Positions 17,853-24,611 of a stretch of DNA of 64,000 nucleotides are shown piece by piece. Both the position numbers and the translations under genes were made by a program. Under the pieces are notes generated by a model. The model was not told the origin of the DNA. It made no database searches and saw nothing but the letters and a program-made list of their open reading frames with translations. The stretch's first letter is position 1. The number at the start of each line of letters is the position of its first letter. Origin of the DNA: Pseudoluteimonas sp047602125 (GTDB taxonomy: Bacteria > Pseudomonadota > Gammaproteobacteria > Xanthomonadales > Xanthomonadaceae); contig JASGIB010000001.1 of assembly GCA_047602125.1 (NCBI GenBank), positions 372,001 through 436,000 of the forward strand, written 5' to 3'.

Positions 17853-19258
17853 CCCTGTCCGCCGCGCCGGCCGCGACGGCGCTTGCGCGCGGGCGCCGCG
17901 TCCGTCGATTCGATTTGCGCGAGTTCTTCCTCGCCCGCTTCCGGCGGCGGCATCCCCGCCTGCAGCGCACGCCAGTATTCGACGTCGGCGGCATGTTCCG
18001 GCGCCGCGGCCTGGCGCAGCACGAGGAAATCGAACGCGGCGCGGAAGCGCGGGTGCGCGAGCAGGCGCTGGCTGCGCTTGCGCTGGCGCAGGCGCGATTG
18101 CAGCAGCCAGATTTCCTGCATCGGCAACGAGAAGCGGCGCGGGAGCGCGATGCGCGTGGACTGCTGCAGGGTGACGCGGTCCGCGGCGCGGCGTTCCGCC
18201 TCGATCGCGTGCACGCCCTGCCCCTGCAACTGCATCAGTTCGCGGCAATACCCCGGCCACAGCAACAGCGCGAACAGGAACGCCGGCGACACCGGTTCGC
18301 CGTTCGCGACGCGCGCGTCCGTCCCGCGCAAGCCTTCGGTCAGCATCCTGCGCAGCGCGCCGCTGCGGTTGCTGTCCAGCGCGCGCGCGGTTTCCGGCAG
18401 CAGGGCTCCGAGCAGGCCGTGCGCTTCCAGTCCTTCGAAGCTCGCCAGCGCGTGGCCGGAGAGGAACAGCTTCTGGCATTCGTCGAACAGCCGCGCCGGC
18501 GCGGCGTCGTGCAGCAGCGATGCGAGTCCGGGCATCGGCGCCGCCGCGGAAGGATCGATGGAAAACCCGAGCTTGGCCGCCAGCCGCACCGCGCGCAGCA
18601 TCCGCACCGGATCCTCGCGGTAGCGCGTTTCCGGGTCGCCGATCAGGCGCATCACCCGCGCCTGCACGTCGTCGAAACCGCCGACGTAATCGCGCACCGA
18701 GAAATCCTCGATGGCGTAGTACAGCGCGTTCGCGGTGAAATCGCGGCGAACCGCGTCTTCCTCGATGCTGCCGTAGATGTTGTCGCGCAGCAGGCGGCCG
18801 TCGGCATGCACTTCGCGGTCGCCGTCATTGTCGTCGCCGCCGCCGGCGCGGAACGTCGCGACTTCGATGATCTCGCGCCCGAACACCACGTGGGCGAGGC
18901 GGAAACGCCGGCCGATCAGGCGGCAGTTGCGGAACAGGTGGCGCACCTGCTCCGGCGTGGCGTCGGTGGCGACGTTGAAATCCTTGGGCTGGATCCCGAT
19001 CAGCAGGTCGCGCACCGCGCCGCCGACGAGGTAGGCCGCGTGCCCGGCGTCGCGCAGGCGGTACAGCACGCGCAGCGCGTTGGGACTGATCGAACGGCGC
19101 GAGATCGGATGCTGGTCGCGCGGAATGACCCTGGGCACGGCAATCGGGGTAGGAACGGAACTCAGGGTCGGGTCCTGGCGGGCGGTCTCGGACGGCGCAT
19201 GCGCCGCGGGTGGCGGCCATCGACGGCCGCGGGATTCCAACATCTTAACAAGCCGCAT
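17849..19258 (-). CDS. pcnB: Poly(A) polymerase I
   Basis: A nucleotidyltransferase that adds 3' poly(A) tails and marks RNA for decay. About 469 residues from the ATG at 19258; the ATG at 19243 is equally possible and neither has a strong ribosome site. Seen: VGGAVRDLLIG, PKDFNVATDATPEQV, CRLIGRRFRLAHVVFG, RRDFTANALYYA, YREDPVRMLRAVRLAAKLGF, and a basic C-terminal tail (ARKRRRGRRGG) typical of PAP I. The second Asp of the catalytic DxD is read as Asn (AAC) here. It heads the folK-pan operon and is divergent from the tRNA-Glu region. Confidence 0.93.
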   Translation of the reverse strand: MRLVKMLESRGRRWPPPAAHAPSETARQDPTLSSVPTPIAVPRVIPRDQHPISRRSISPNALRVLYRLRDAGHAAYLVGGAVRDLLIGIQPKDFNVATDATPEQVRHLFRNCRLIGRRFRLAHVVFGREIIEVATFRAGGGDDNDGDREVHADGRLLRDNIYGSIEEDAVRRDFTANALYYAIEDFSVRDYVGGFDDVQARVMRLIGDPETRYREDPVRMLRAVRLAAKLGFSIDPSAAAPMPGLASLLHDAAPARLFDECQKLFLSGHALASFEGLEAHGLLGALLPETARALDSNRSGALRRMLTEGLRGTDARVANGEPVSPAFLFALLLWPGYCRELMQLQGQGVHAIEAERRAADRVTLQQSTRIALPRRFSLPMQEIWLLQSRLRQRKRSQRLLAHPRFRAAFDFLVLRQAAAPEHAADVEYWRALQAGMPPPEAGEEELAQIESTDAAPARKRRRGRRGGQG

Positions 19259-19312
19259 GCTCGGGCGTGCCCCACCGGCGCCGACAAGGTAGAATCGCCG
19301 CCCCGATTCACC

Positions 19313-19369
19313 GCTCCCTTCGTCTAGAGGCCCAGGACGTGGCCCTCTCAAGGCTGAAACCGGGTTCGA
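19313..19369 (+). pseudogene. Truncated tRNA-Glu(CTC) copy
   Basis: From GCTCCCTTCGTCTAGAGG through the anticodon arm (loop CTCTCAA, anticodon CTC) to the T-loop start GGGTTCGA, this is nearly identical to the intact tRNA at 19488. After TTCGA the sequence jumps into a structured repeat, and the 3' acceptor strand AGGGAGC is absent. A TAGAAT -10-like box lies upstream at about 19290. It cannot fold an acceptor stem, so it is called a pseudogene. Confidence 0.75.
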
Positions 19370-19456
19370 CGAATTCGTCTGGAACGAATTCGGACAACCG
19401 CAGGTTGCCCTGAGCGCAGCGAAGGGCGCGGCACAGGATGTGCCGCGTCAATCCCG
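19362..19456. repeat. tRNA-T-arm-flanked structured repeat, copy A
   Basis: An 81-base insert (19370-19450) sits between GGGTTCGA and ATCCCG, the two halves of a tRNA T-arm. The insert holds three inverted repeats: GAATTCGT/ACGAATTC, an ACCGCAGGT centre, and GGCACA-GGA-TGTGCC. Copy B (19631-19716) is ~85% identical and has the same flanks. Confidence 0.75.
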
Positions 19457-19487
19457 GCGGGATACAATCGCGCCCCCAAAGCTCATT

Positions 19488-19563
19488 GCTCCCTTCGTCT
19501 AGAGGCCCAGGACGTGGCCCTCTCAAGGCTAAAACACGGGTTCGAATCCCGTAGGGAGCGCCA
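19488..19563 (+). tRNA. tRNA-Glu (anticodon CTC)
   Basis: A 76-base cloverleaf. Acceptor GCTCCCT pairs perfectly with AGGGAGC, discriminator G, and CCA is encoded. The D arm is TCTAGAGGCCCAGGA, the anticodon loop CTCTCAA gives CTC (reads GAG, Glu), and the T arm is CGGG-TTCGAAT-CCCG. A TACAAT -10-like box lies about 24 bp upstream. Confidence 0.93.
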
Positions 19564-19570
19564 CACAGGA

Positions 19571-19599
19571 AAACCCCGTGCCAAGGCACGGGGTTTTTT
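19571..19599 (+). terminator. Rho-independent terminator after tRNA-Glu
   Basis: Stem AAACCCCGTGCC / GGCACGGGGTTT with loop AA, followed by a T run. It starts 8 bp after the tRNA CCA end. Confidence 0.9.
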
Positions 19600-19630
19600 C
19601 TTGCGTGCTTCCCATGGATGAGAACCCGTA

Positions 19631-19716
19631 GGGTTCGACAAATTCGTTCGGAACGAATTTGGACAGCCGCAGGCTGCCCGAAGGGCGCGGCACAAGGATG
19701 TGCCGCGTCAATCCCG
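19631..19716. repeat. tRNA-T-arm-flanked structured repeat, copy B
   Basis: A 72-base insert (19639-19710) between GGGTTCGA and ATCCCG. It matches copy A with a 9-base gap (TGAGCGCAG-type segment missing) and scattered changes that keep the hairpins (AAATTCGT/ACGAATTT, GGCACA/TGTGCC). No tRNA body is attached. Apart from the terminator and this repeat, nothing else is seen between the tRNA and fdxA. Confidence 0.72.
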
Positions 19717-19760
19717 TGCCACGGCGTAAACTAACGAAATCGCATCACGGACCCACCACC

Positions 19761-20084
19761 ATGCCCTTCGTCGTCACCGAGAACTGCATCAAGTGCAAGT
19801 ACACCGACTGCGTCGAGGTGTGCCCGGTCGACTGTTTCCACGAAGGCCCGAACTTCCTCGTCATCGATCCGGACGAGTGCATCGATTGCACCCTGTGCGA
19901 ACCGGAGTGCCCGGTCAACGCGATCTACCCGGAGGACGACGTGCCCGCCGGGCAGGAAAACTTCATCGCGCTCAACGCCGAACTGGCGAAGGACTGGCCG
20001 GTGATCAGCGTGCGCAAGGATCCGCCAGCCGACGCGGCGGAATGGGAAGGCAAGCCGGGCAAATTGCCGCTGCTGGAACGCTGA
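19761..20084 (+). CDS. fdxA: 7Fe-8S ferredoxin FdxA
   Basis: A 107-residue ferredoxin. The N-terminal half holds the 3Fe-4S/4Fe-4S ligands CIKCKYTDCVEVCPVDC and CIDCTLCEPECPVNAI; the C-terminal tail (AELAKDWPVISVRKDPP) is typical of the FdxA type. The ATG at 19761 begins the conserved MPFVVTENC. A terminator follows. A TAAACT box about 30 bp upstream could be its promoter. Confidence 0.96.
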   Translation: MPFVVTENCIKCKYTDCVEVCPVDCFHEGPNFLVIDPDECIDCTLCEPECPVNAIYPEDDVPAGQENFIALNAELAKDWPVISVRKDPPADAAEWEGKPGKLPLLER

Positions 20085-20110
20085 GCGACGACGCGGTCGC
20101 CGGCACGGAA

Positions 20111-20132
20111 AAGGGCGCCGATCGGCGCCCTT
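20111..20132. terminator. Bidirectional terminator between fdxA and the BamC-like gene
   Basis: A perfect palindrome: AAGGGCGCCGA followed by TCGGCGCCCTT, 26 bp after the fdxA stop and 22 bp after the end of the opposing gene. Symmetry allows it to serve both strands; the T run is short. Confidence 0.75.
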
Positions 20133-20154
20133 TCCACTTCGCGGCCCTGCCGCC

Positions 20155-20658
20155 TTACTGCCCGAGCGCGGCCTTGAGCGCGCCCAGCAGCTTGAGCTGC
20201 GCCGGGCCGTTCGCGGCCACGCCGCGCGGATCGACGGTGCTCACCTGCACGTTGTCGCCGTTCTGCACCAGGCGCACGAGGAAATCGCTGCCCTCGTAGC
20301 TCACGTCGTAGCTGCCGAGCAATTGCGCCTTGGTCGCGATGGTCAGGCCCGGGATCGTTGCGAGCGCATCGCCGACCTTGGCGAACACCGCATCGCGCTG
20401 GCCGGGAACGGCGAAGCCCGGCGCCTGCTGCGCGCCGACCTGCGAACGCATCACCGAACCGCCGCCGGTGGGAAGCGCCATCGCGCTGCTGGTATCGGGC
20501 TGGTCGAGGTCGGGCGGGACCTCCAGCGGGCGGCTCTCGGGGCTGTTGCGATAGGCATCGGTTTCGCCGCGGTGGAACCAGTGGCAACCGGCGGAGCCGA
20601 GCGCGGCGACCGCGAGCAGGGCGACGGCGGCGGTACGCGAAGGACGGAACGTGGGCAT
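20155..20658 (-). CDS. BamC-like (NlpB/DapX) lipoprotein
   Basis: A 167-residue lipoprotein: signal with lipobox LGSAGC (Cys 25), a polar stretch with SRPLEVPPDLDQPDTS, then one small alpha/beta domain ending TIATKAQLLGSYDVSYEGSDFLVRL. In E. coli the BAM-complex lipoprotein gene bamC (nlpB) lies just after dapA; here the gene also follows dapA by 15 bp, and the RPLEVPPDL segment resembles the extended N-terminal part of BamC. It has about half the length of E. coli BamC, so only one helix-grip domain is likely. The family call rests mostly on context. Confidence 0.6.
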   Translation of the reverse strand: MPTFRPSRTAAVALLAVAALGSAGCHWFHRGETDAYRNSPESRPLEVPPDLDQPDTSSAMALPTGGGSVMRSQVGAQQAPGFAVPGQRDAVFAKVGDALATIPGLTIATKAQLLGSYDVSYEGSDFLVRLVQNGDNVQVSTVDPRGVAANGPAQLKLLGALKAALGQ

Positions 20659-20673
20659 CGGTGGCTCCTGGGT

Positions 20674-21579
20674 TCAGGCCGCGAACGCGTCGCGGCAGGA
20701 TGATTCGAGGTCGCGGATCTCCGCGGCGATCGAGGCGGCGGATTCCGCATGTTGCGGCGAAAGCGGCGTCAGCGGCAGGCGTAGCCCGTGGCCGATGCCA
20801 TTGCGCGCGAGCAGCGCCTTGACCGGAATCGGGTTCGGTTCGATGCCGAGGAAGTCATAACTGCGGCGCAGGCGCGCATCGAGCGCGTTCGCGGCGGCGG
20901 CATTGCCGCCGCGGGCGAGGTCGCAAAGCCGGCGGAAGCTGCGCGGCAACACGTTCGACGCCACCGACACGACGCCGTCGGCGCCGGCGAGCATCGCGCG
21001 GCAGGCGGTCGGGTCGTCGCCGCTGAGCACCGCGAAACCGTTCGACTTCAACGGCAACAGGGCCTCCATGCGCTCCGGCTCGCCGCGCGCCTCCTTGATG
21101 CCGACGATGCGCGGATGCGGCGCGAGTTCGGCCACGGTTTCCGGCAACAGGTCGCAGCCGGTGCGGCCGGGCACGTTGTACAGCACGATCGGCAATTCGC
21201 CGTCGTCGGCGACCGCGCGGTAATGCGCGAGCAGGCCTTGCTGCGTGGGACGCACGTAGGGCGGCACCACCACCAGCGCGACGTCGGCACCGAGCACGGC
21301 CACGCGACGGGTCTGTTCGATGGTCTTCGCCGTGTTCGACAAGCCGGTGCCCGCGAGCACCGGCACGCGCCCGGCGACGGATTCCACCGCGCTGCGCAGG
21401 ATCGCGTCGTATTCGACGTCGTACAGCGCCGCGGCCTCGCCGGTAGAGCCGGCCACGACCAGCGCCTGCGTGCCGCCATCGAGCTGCGCCTGCAGCAGCC
21501 GGCGCCACGCATCGAGGTCGATTTCGCCCGCGGCGGTGAACGGCGTCGCGAGCGCGGTGATGCTGCCGGAGAGTCGCAA
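20674..21579 (-). CDS. dapA: 4-hydroxy-tetrahydrodipicolinate synthase
   Basis: A 301-residue lysine/diaminopimelate-pathway enzyme condensing pyruvate with aspartate semialdehyde. Motifs: SGSITALATPF, VAGSTGEAAAL, YNVPGRTGCDL with the catalytic Tyr, and the Schiff-base Lys in VGIKEARG. The TTG at 21579 places the start right before the conserved strand and has an AGG about 9 bases upstream; an upstream in-frame TTG at 21630 would add 17 residues without homology. A CATACT box (complement 21677-21672) could be the promoter. Confidence 0.92.
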   Translation of the reverse strand: MRLSGSITALATPFTAAGEIDLDAWRRLLQAQLDGGTQALVVAGSTGEAAALYDVEYDAILRSAVESVAGRVPVLAGTGLSNTAKTIEQTRRVAVLGADVALVVVPPYVRPTQQGLLAHYRAVADDGELPIVLYNVPGRTGCDLLPETVAELAPHPRIVGIKEARGEPERMEALLPLKSNGFAVLSGDDPTACRAMLAGADGVVSVASNVLPRSFRRLCDLARGGNAAAANALDARLRRSYDFLGIEPNPIPVKALLARNGIGHGLRLPLTPLSPQHAESAASIAAEIRDLESSCRDAFAA

Positions 21580-21738
21580 GCGGGGGACCTGACGGGTGCG
21601 GGGCCCGCGCCTGAGCGCGAGCCGGATCAATGACTTGCCGGCATGTTACTTGCGGCCCGGAAGCGCGGGCAAGTATGCTGGCGGTAGCTTCCGGCGCGTC
21701 GCCGACACGCCGTTCAGCCCCCAGCCCCGGACGCCGAC

Positions 21739-22317
21739 TTGACCGATTCCGTTCCAGACCAGGCGACCGATCCGCGCCCCGCGCAGAACGAAAACCACCT
21801 GCTGATCAACGCCTACACGACGCATCCGCGTTCGCCCCTGCTGTTGGTCACCCGGTGCATCGCCGACAGTGGCTGCAACCTCGCCGACGCCCGCCTCAGC
21901 ACCGTCGGCCGCGATGTCTCGCTGACCGCGCTGGCCGTCGGTCCCTGGGGTTCGGTGGCCAGGCTCGAGGCCGCGCTCACCCGGCTCGAACGCGAGGAAG
22001 GCCTCAAGCTGGTCTGGTACCGCACCGGCGCCAAGCCGCTGCAATCCAACCTGCTGCCCTACGTGGTCGAAGTGGTTGCCGCGGACAAGCCCGGGATCCT
22101 GTTCCAGCTCGCGGATTTCTTCGACCGCGCCGGCATCACCGTGGAAAGCCTGCACTGCTCGCGCTACCGCGCGATGCAGACCGGCGCGGACATGTTCTCG
22201 GCGCAGCTGACCATCGGCGTACCGGCGGAAACGCACATCGCCGCGTTGCGCGACGACTTCCTCGAGTTCTGCGACCACCTCAACCTCGACGCGATCATGG
22301 ATCCGATGAAATTCTGA
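21739..22317 (+). CDS. gcvR: GcvR-like ACT-domain regulator of glycine cleavage
   Basis: A 192-residue cytoplasmic protein of two ACT domains (about residues 25-100 and 105-180: VVEVVAADKPGILFQLADFFDRAGI). In E. coli GcvR holds GcvA in a repressing complex when glycine is low. No gcvA is in the window, so the target is inferred from the family. TTG at 21739 starts MTDSVPDQ. It is followed 2 bp later by bcp, the conserved gcvR-bcp pairing. Confidence 0.85.
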   Translation: MTDSVPDQATDPRPAQNENHLLINAYTTHPRSPLLLVTRCIADSGCNLADARLSTVGRDVSLTALAVGPWGSVARLEAALTRLEREEGLKLVWYRTGAKPLQSNLLPYVVEVVAADKPGILFQLADFFDRAGITVESLHCSRYRAMQTGADMFSAQLTIGVPAETHIAALRDDFLEFCDHLNLDAIMDPMKF

Positions 22318-22319
22318 CG

Positions 22320-22802
22320 ATGATCGAAACCGGCAAGGCGATCCCGAAATCCGTCCTCAACCTGTCGCTGGCGCTGTCCGGCGACGCCGACGCGAAGCTC
22401 GCCGATTTTTCCGGTCGCTGGCTGGTCCTGTATTTCTATCCCAAGGATTCCACCCCCGGATGCACCACCGAGGGCCTGGATTTCAACGCGCTGCTGCCGA
22501 AGTTCCGCAAGCTCGGCGCCGACGTGCTCGGCGTGTCGCGCGATTCGCTGAAATCCCACGACAACTTCTGCGCGAAGCAGGGCTTCGAATTCCCGCTGGT
22601 CAGCGATGCCGAGGCGAAACTCTGCGATGCGTTCGGCGTGATCCAGCCGAAGAAACTGTACGGCCGCGAATTCACCGGCATCGTGCGCAGCACCTTCCTC
22701 GTCGATCCGAAGGGCCGCGTCGCGCAGGCGTGGTCGCCGGTGAAGGTCGCGGGCCATGCGCAGGCCGTGCTCGACGCGCTGAAGGCCGCAAGCAGCCAGT
22801 GA
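22320..22802 (+). CDS. bcp: Thiol peroxidase Bcp (PrxQ-type peroxiredoxin)
   Basis: A 160-residue peroxiredoxin reducing H2O2 and organic peroxides. The peroxidatic Cys lies in FYPKDSTPGCTTEG, and Arg in SRDSLKSH and the FLVDPKGRV strand are present. E. coli Bcp has a resolving Cys five residues after the first (PGCTVQAC); here that position is not Cys, so resolution must use another Cys or an external thiol. The ATG at 22320 is 2 bp after the gcvR stop. Confidence 0.93.
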   Translation: MIETGKAIPKSVLNLSLALSGDADAKLADFSGRWLVLYFYPKDSTPGCTTEGLDFNALLPKFRKLGADVLGVSRDSLKSHDNFCAKQGFEFPLVSDAEAKLCDAFGVIQPKKLYGREFTGIVRSTFLVDPKGRVAQAWSPVKVAGHAQAVLDALKAASSQ

Positions 22803-22883
22803 CCGATTCCGTTTCCACCTTCCCCACTGCCCCGCCTCGCGGGTCGCGGTGGCCCGCCGCCGTCCGTTCGCCCCGGAGCCCGC

Positions 22884-24281
22884 ATGACGCGTAGCAAGCG
22901 CATCTACGTCCTCGACACCAACGTGCTGATGCACGACCCGACCGCGCTGTTCAAGTTCGAGGAACACGACGTGTTCCTGCCGATGCAGGTGATCGAGGAA
23001 CTGGACAATTCGAAGAAGGGCACGTCGGAGGCGAGCCGCAACGCACGCCAGGTCAGTCGCTTCATCAACGAACTGGTCGAGGCGCAGGGCGCCGACAAGA
23101 TCGCCGAGGGCCTGGTGCTGGAACGCCCCGGCGGGCTGCAGCTGCGCGGGCGCAAGAGCACCGGCCACCTGCGTTTCCAGACCCGCGACTTCGACGCCGG
23201 CAAGCGCTTCGGCGCGGTGGTGCCGGACAACGCCATCCTCGGCGCGATCCTCGCGCTCAAGGAAGAGGAACCCGGCACGCCGGTGGTGTTCGTCTCCAAG
23301 GACATCAACCTGCGGATCAAGGCGGCGATCGCCGCTATCGTGTCGGAGGATTACGAGAACGACCGCGCGCTCGACGACTTCAGCCTGCTCTACACCGGCG
23401 CCACCGAACTGCCGGAGGATTTCTGGCAGCGCCACGGCAAGGACCTGAAGTCGTGGACCGAAAAGGGCCGCACCTTCTACGAGATCGCGCGCGGCAAGGA
23501 CGAGGAGTGGTACCCGAACCAGTACCTCTACCTGCCGGGCGACGCCGATGCGGAACTCCGCGTCGCGAAAGTGGATGAAGGCAGGGTGACGCTGCAGATC
23601 GTCGACGACTTCCGCAGCAGCCAGCACGCGGTCTGGGGCATCAACGCGCGCAACCGCGAGCAGAACTTCGCGCTGAACGCGCTGATGGACCCGGAGATCG
23701 ACTTCGTCACCCTGCTCGGCACCGCAGGCACCGGCAAGACGCTGCTCGCGCTGGCCGCGGGGCTGGCGCAGACCATGGACCAGCAGCGCTACCGCGAGAT
23801 CATCATGACCCGCGCCACGGTCAGCGTCGGCGAGGACATCGGTTTCCTGCCCGGCACCGAGGAGGAAAAGATGACGCCGTGGATGGGCGCGCTGACCGAC
23901 AACCTGGAAGTGCTGACGCACAACCAGGAAGGCGGTTCGTGGGGCCGCGCCGCGACCAACGACCTGCTCGCCTCGCGCATCAAGATCCGTTCGATGAACT
24001 TCATGCGCGGACGCACCTTCCTCTCGCGCTGGCTGATCCTCGACGAGGCGCAGAACCTGACCCCGAAGCAGATGAAGACGCTGATCACCCGCGCCGGTCC
24101 CGGCACCAAGATCGTGTGCCTGGGCAACGTCGAGCAGATCGACACGCCCTACCTCACCGAGACGACGTTGGGACTCACCTACGCGGTGGACCGCTTCAAG
24201 CACTGGCCGCACAGCGCGCACGTCACCCTGCGCCGTGGCGAGCGTTCGCGGTTGGCGGATTACGCATCGGAAGTGATGTAA
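22884..24281 (+). CDS. PIN-PhoH ATPase (YlaK/PhoH2 type)
   Basis: A 465-residue protein with an N-terminal PIN ribonuclease-like domain (YVLDTNVLMHDP, and acidic residues in EELDNSKKG and DNAIL) and a C-terminal PhoH ATPase domain: Walker A GTAGTGKTLLALAAG (about residues 278-292) and Walker B ILDEAQNLTPKQMK. Such fusions are described as ATP-dependent RNA helicase/RNases in mycobacteria; the physiological role in this group is unclear. The start ATG 22884 is followed at once by the PIN domain. It is 81 bp after bcp. Confidence 0.92.
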   Translation: MTRSKRIYVLDTNVLMHDPTALFKFEEHDVFLPMQVIEELDNSKKGTSEASRNARQVSRFINELVEAQGADKIAEGLVLERPGGLQLRGRKSTGHLRFQTRDFDAGKRFGAVVPDNAILGAILALKEEEPGTPVVFVSKDINLRIKAAIAAIVSEDYENDRALDDFSLLYTGATELPEDFWQRHGKDLKSWTEKGRTFYEIARGKDEEWYPNQYLYLPGDADAELRVAKVDEGRVTLQIVDDFRSSQHAVWGINARNREQNFALNALMDPEIDFVTLLGTAGTGKTLLALAAGLAQTMDQQRYREIIMTRATVSVGEDIGFLPGTEEEKMTPWMGALTDNLEVLTHNQEGGSWGRAATNDLLASRIKIRSMNFMRGRTFLSRWLILDEAQNLTPKQMKTLITRAGPGTKIVCLGNVEQIDTPYLTETTLGLTYAVDRFKHWPHSAHVTLRRGERSRLADYASEVM

Positions 24282-24336
24282 GCGGATGATGCATAAAACA
24301 TCATGATAAAGGTCTGAACCTTGCTTCTAGATGGCT

Positions 24337-24362
24337 GATCATGCTGCAATTGCAGCATGATC
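24337..24362. promoter_or_regulatory. 26-bp perfect palindrome over the XRE start codon (putative operator)
   Basis: Each arm reads GATCATGCTGCAA and its exact complement; the centre is AATT at 24348-24351. The right arm includes the ATG of the XRE gene (24357). An additional ATGATG/CATCAT inverted pair lies about 40 bp upstream (24286-24304). A palindrome of this length at the start of a helix-turn-helix gene is the expected form of an autoregulatory operator. Confidence 0.6.
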
Positions 24363-24611
24363 TCCGCTGCCCAACTGCGCGCCGCGCGCGCCCTGCTCGG
24401 CATCGACCAGCGCACGCTGGCGGAAATGTCGGGGGTGTCCCTGCCCACCATCCAGCGCATGGAAGCGAGCAAGGACGAACACGTGCGCGGCGTGGTGTCC
24501 ACGCTGGCGAAAATCGTGGCGGCGCTGGACGCCGCCGGCATCGAACTGATCGGCAACGAACAGCCCAGCCAGGGTCGCGGCCGCGGTGTGCGCCTGAAGG
24601 AACCGCGGTGA
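24357..24611 (+). CDS. Small XRE-family transcriptional regulator
   Basis: An 84-residue protein that is nearly all one Cro/CI helix-turn-helix: ISAAQLRAARALLGIDQRTLAEMSGVSLPTIQRMEAS, followed by a short helix (LAKIVAALDAAGIELI) and a basic tail. The start lies in a 26-bp palindrome. Its stop overlaps the GTG of the SulP gene by 4 bp, so regulator and transporter are translated together. Stand-alone XRE proteins of this type are common near single target genes; ligand unknown. Confidence 0.88.
   Translation: MISAAQLRAARALLGIDQRTLAEMSGVSLPTIQRMEASKDEHVRGVVSTLAKIVAALDAAGIELIGNEQPSQGRGRGVRLKEPR

Noticed and set aside
19313..19456. A functional tRNA-Glu interrupted by an intron
   Set aside because: The 3' acceptor strand AGGGAGC is missing after ATCCCG, so splicing out the insert would not give a complete tRNA.
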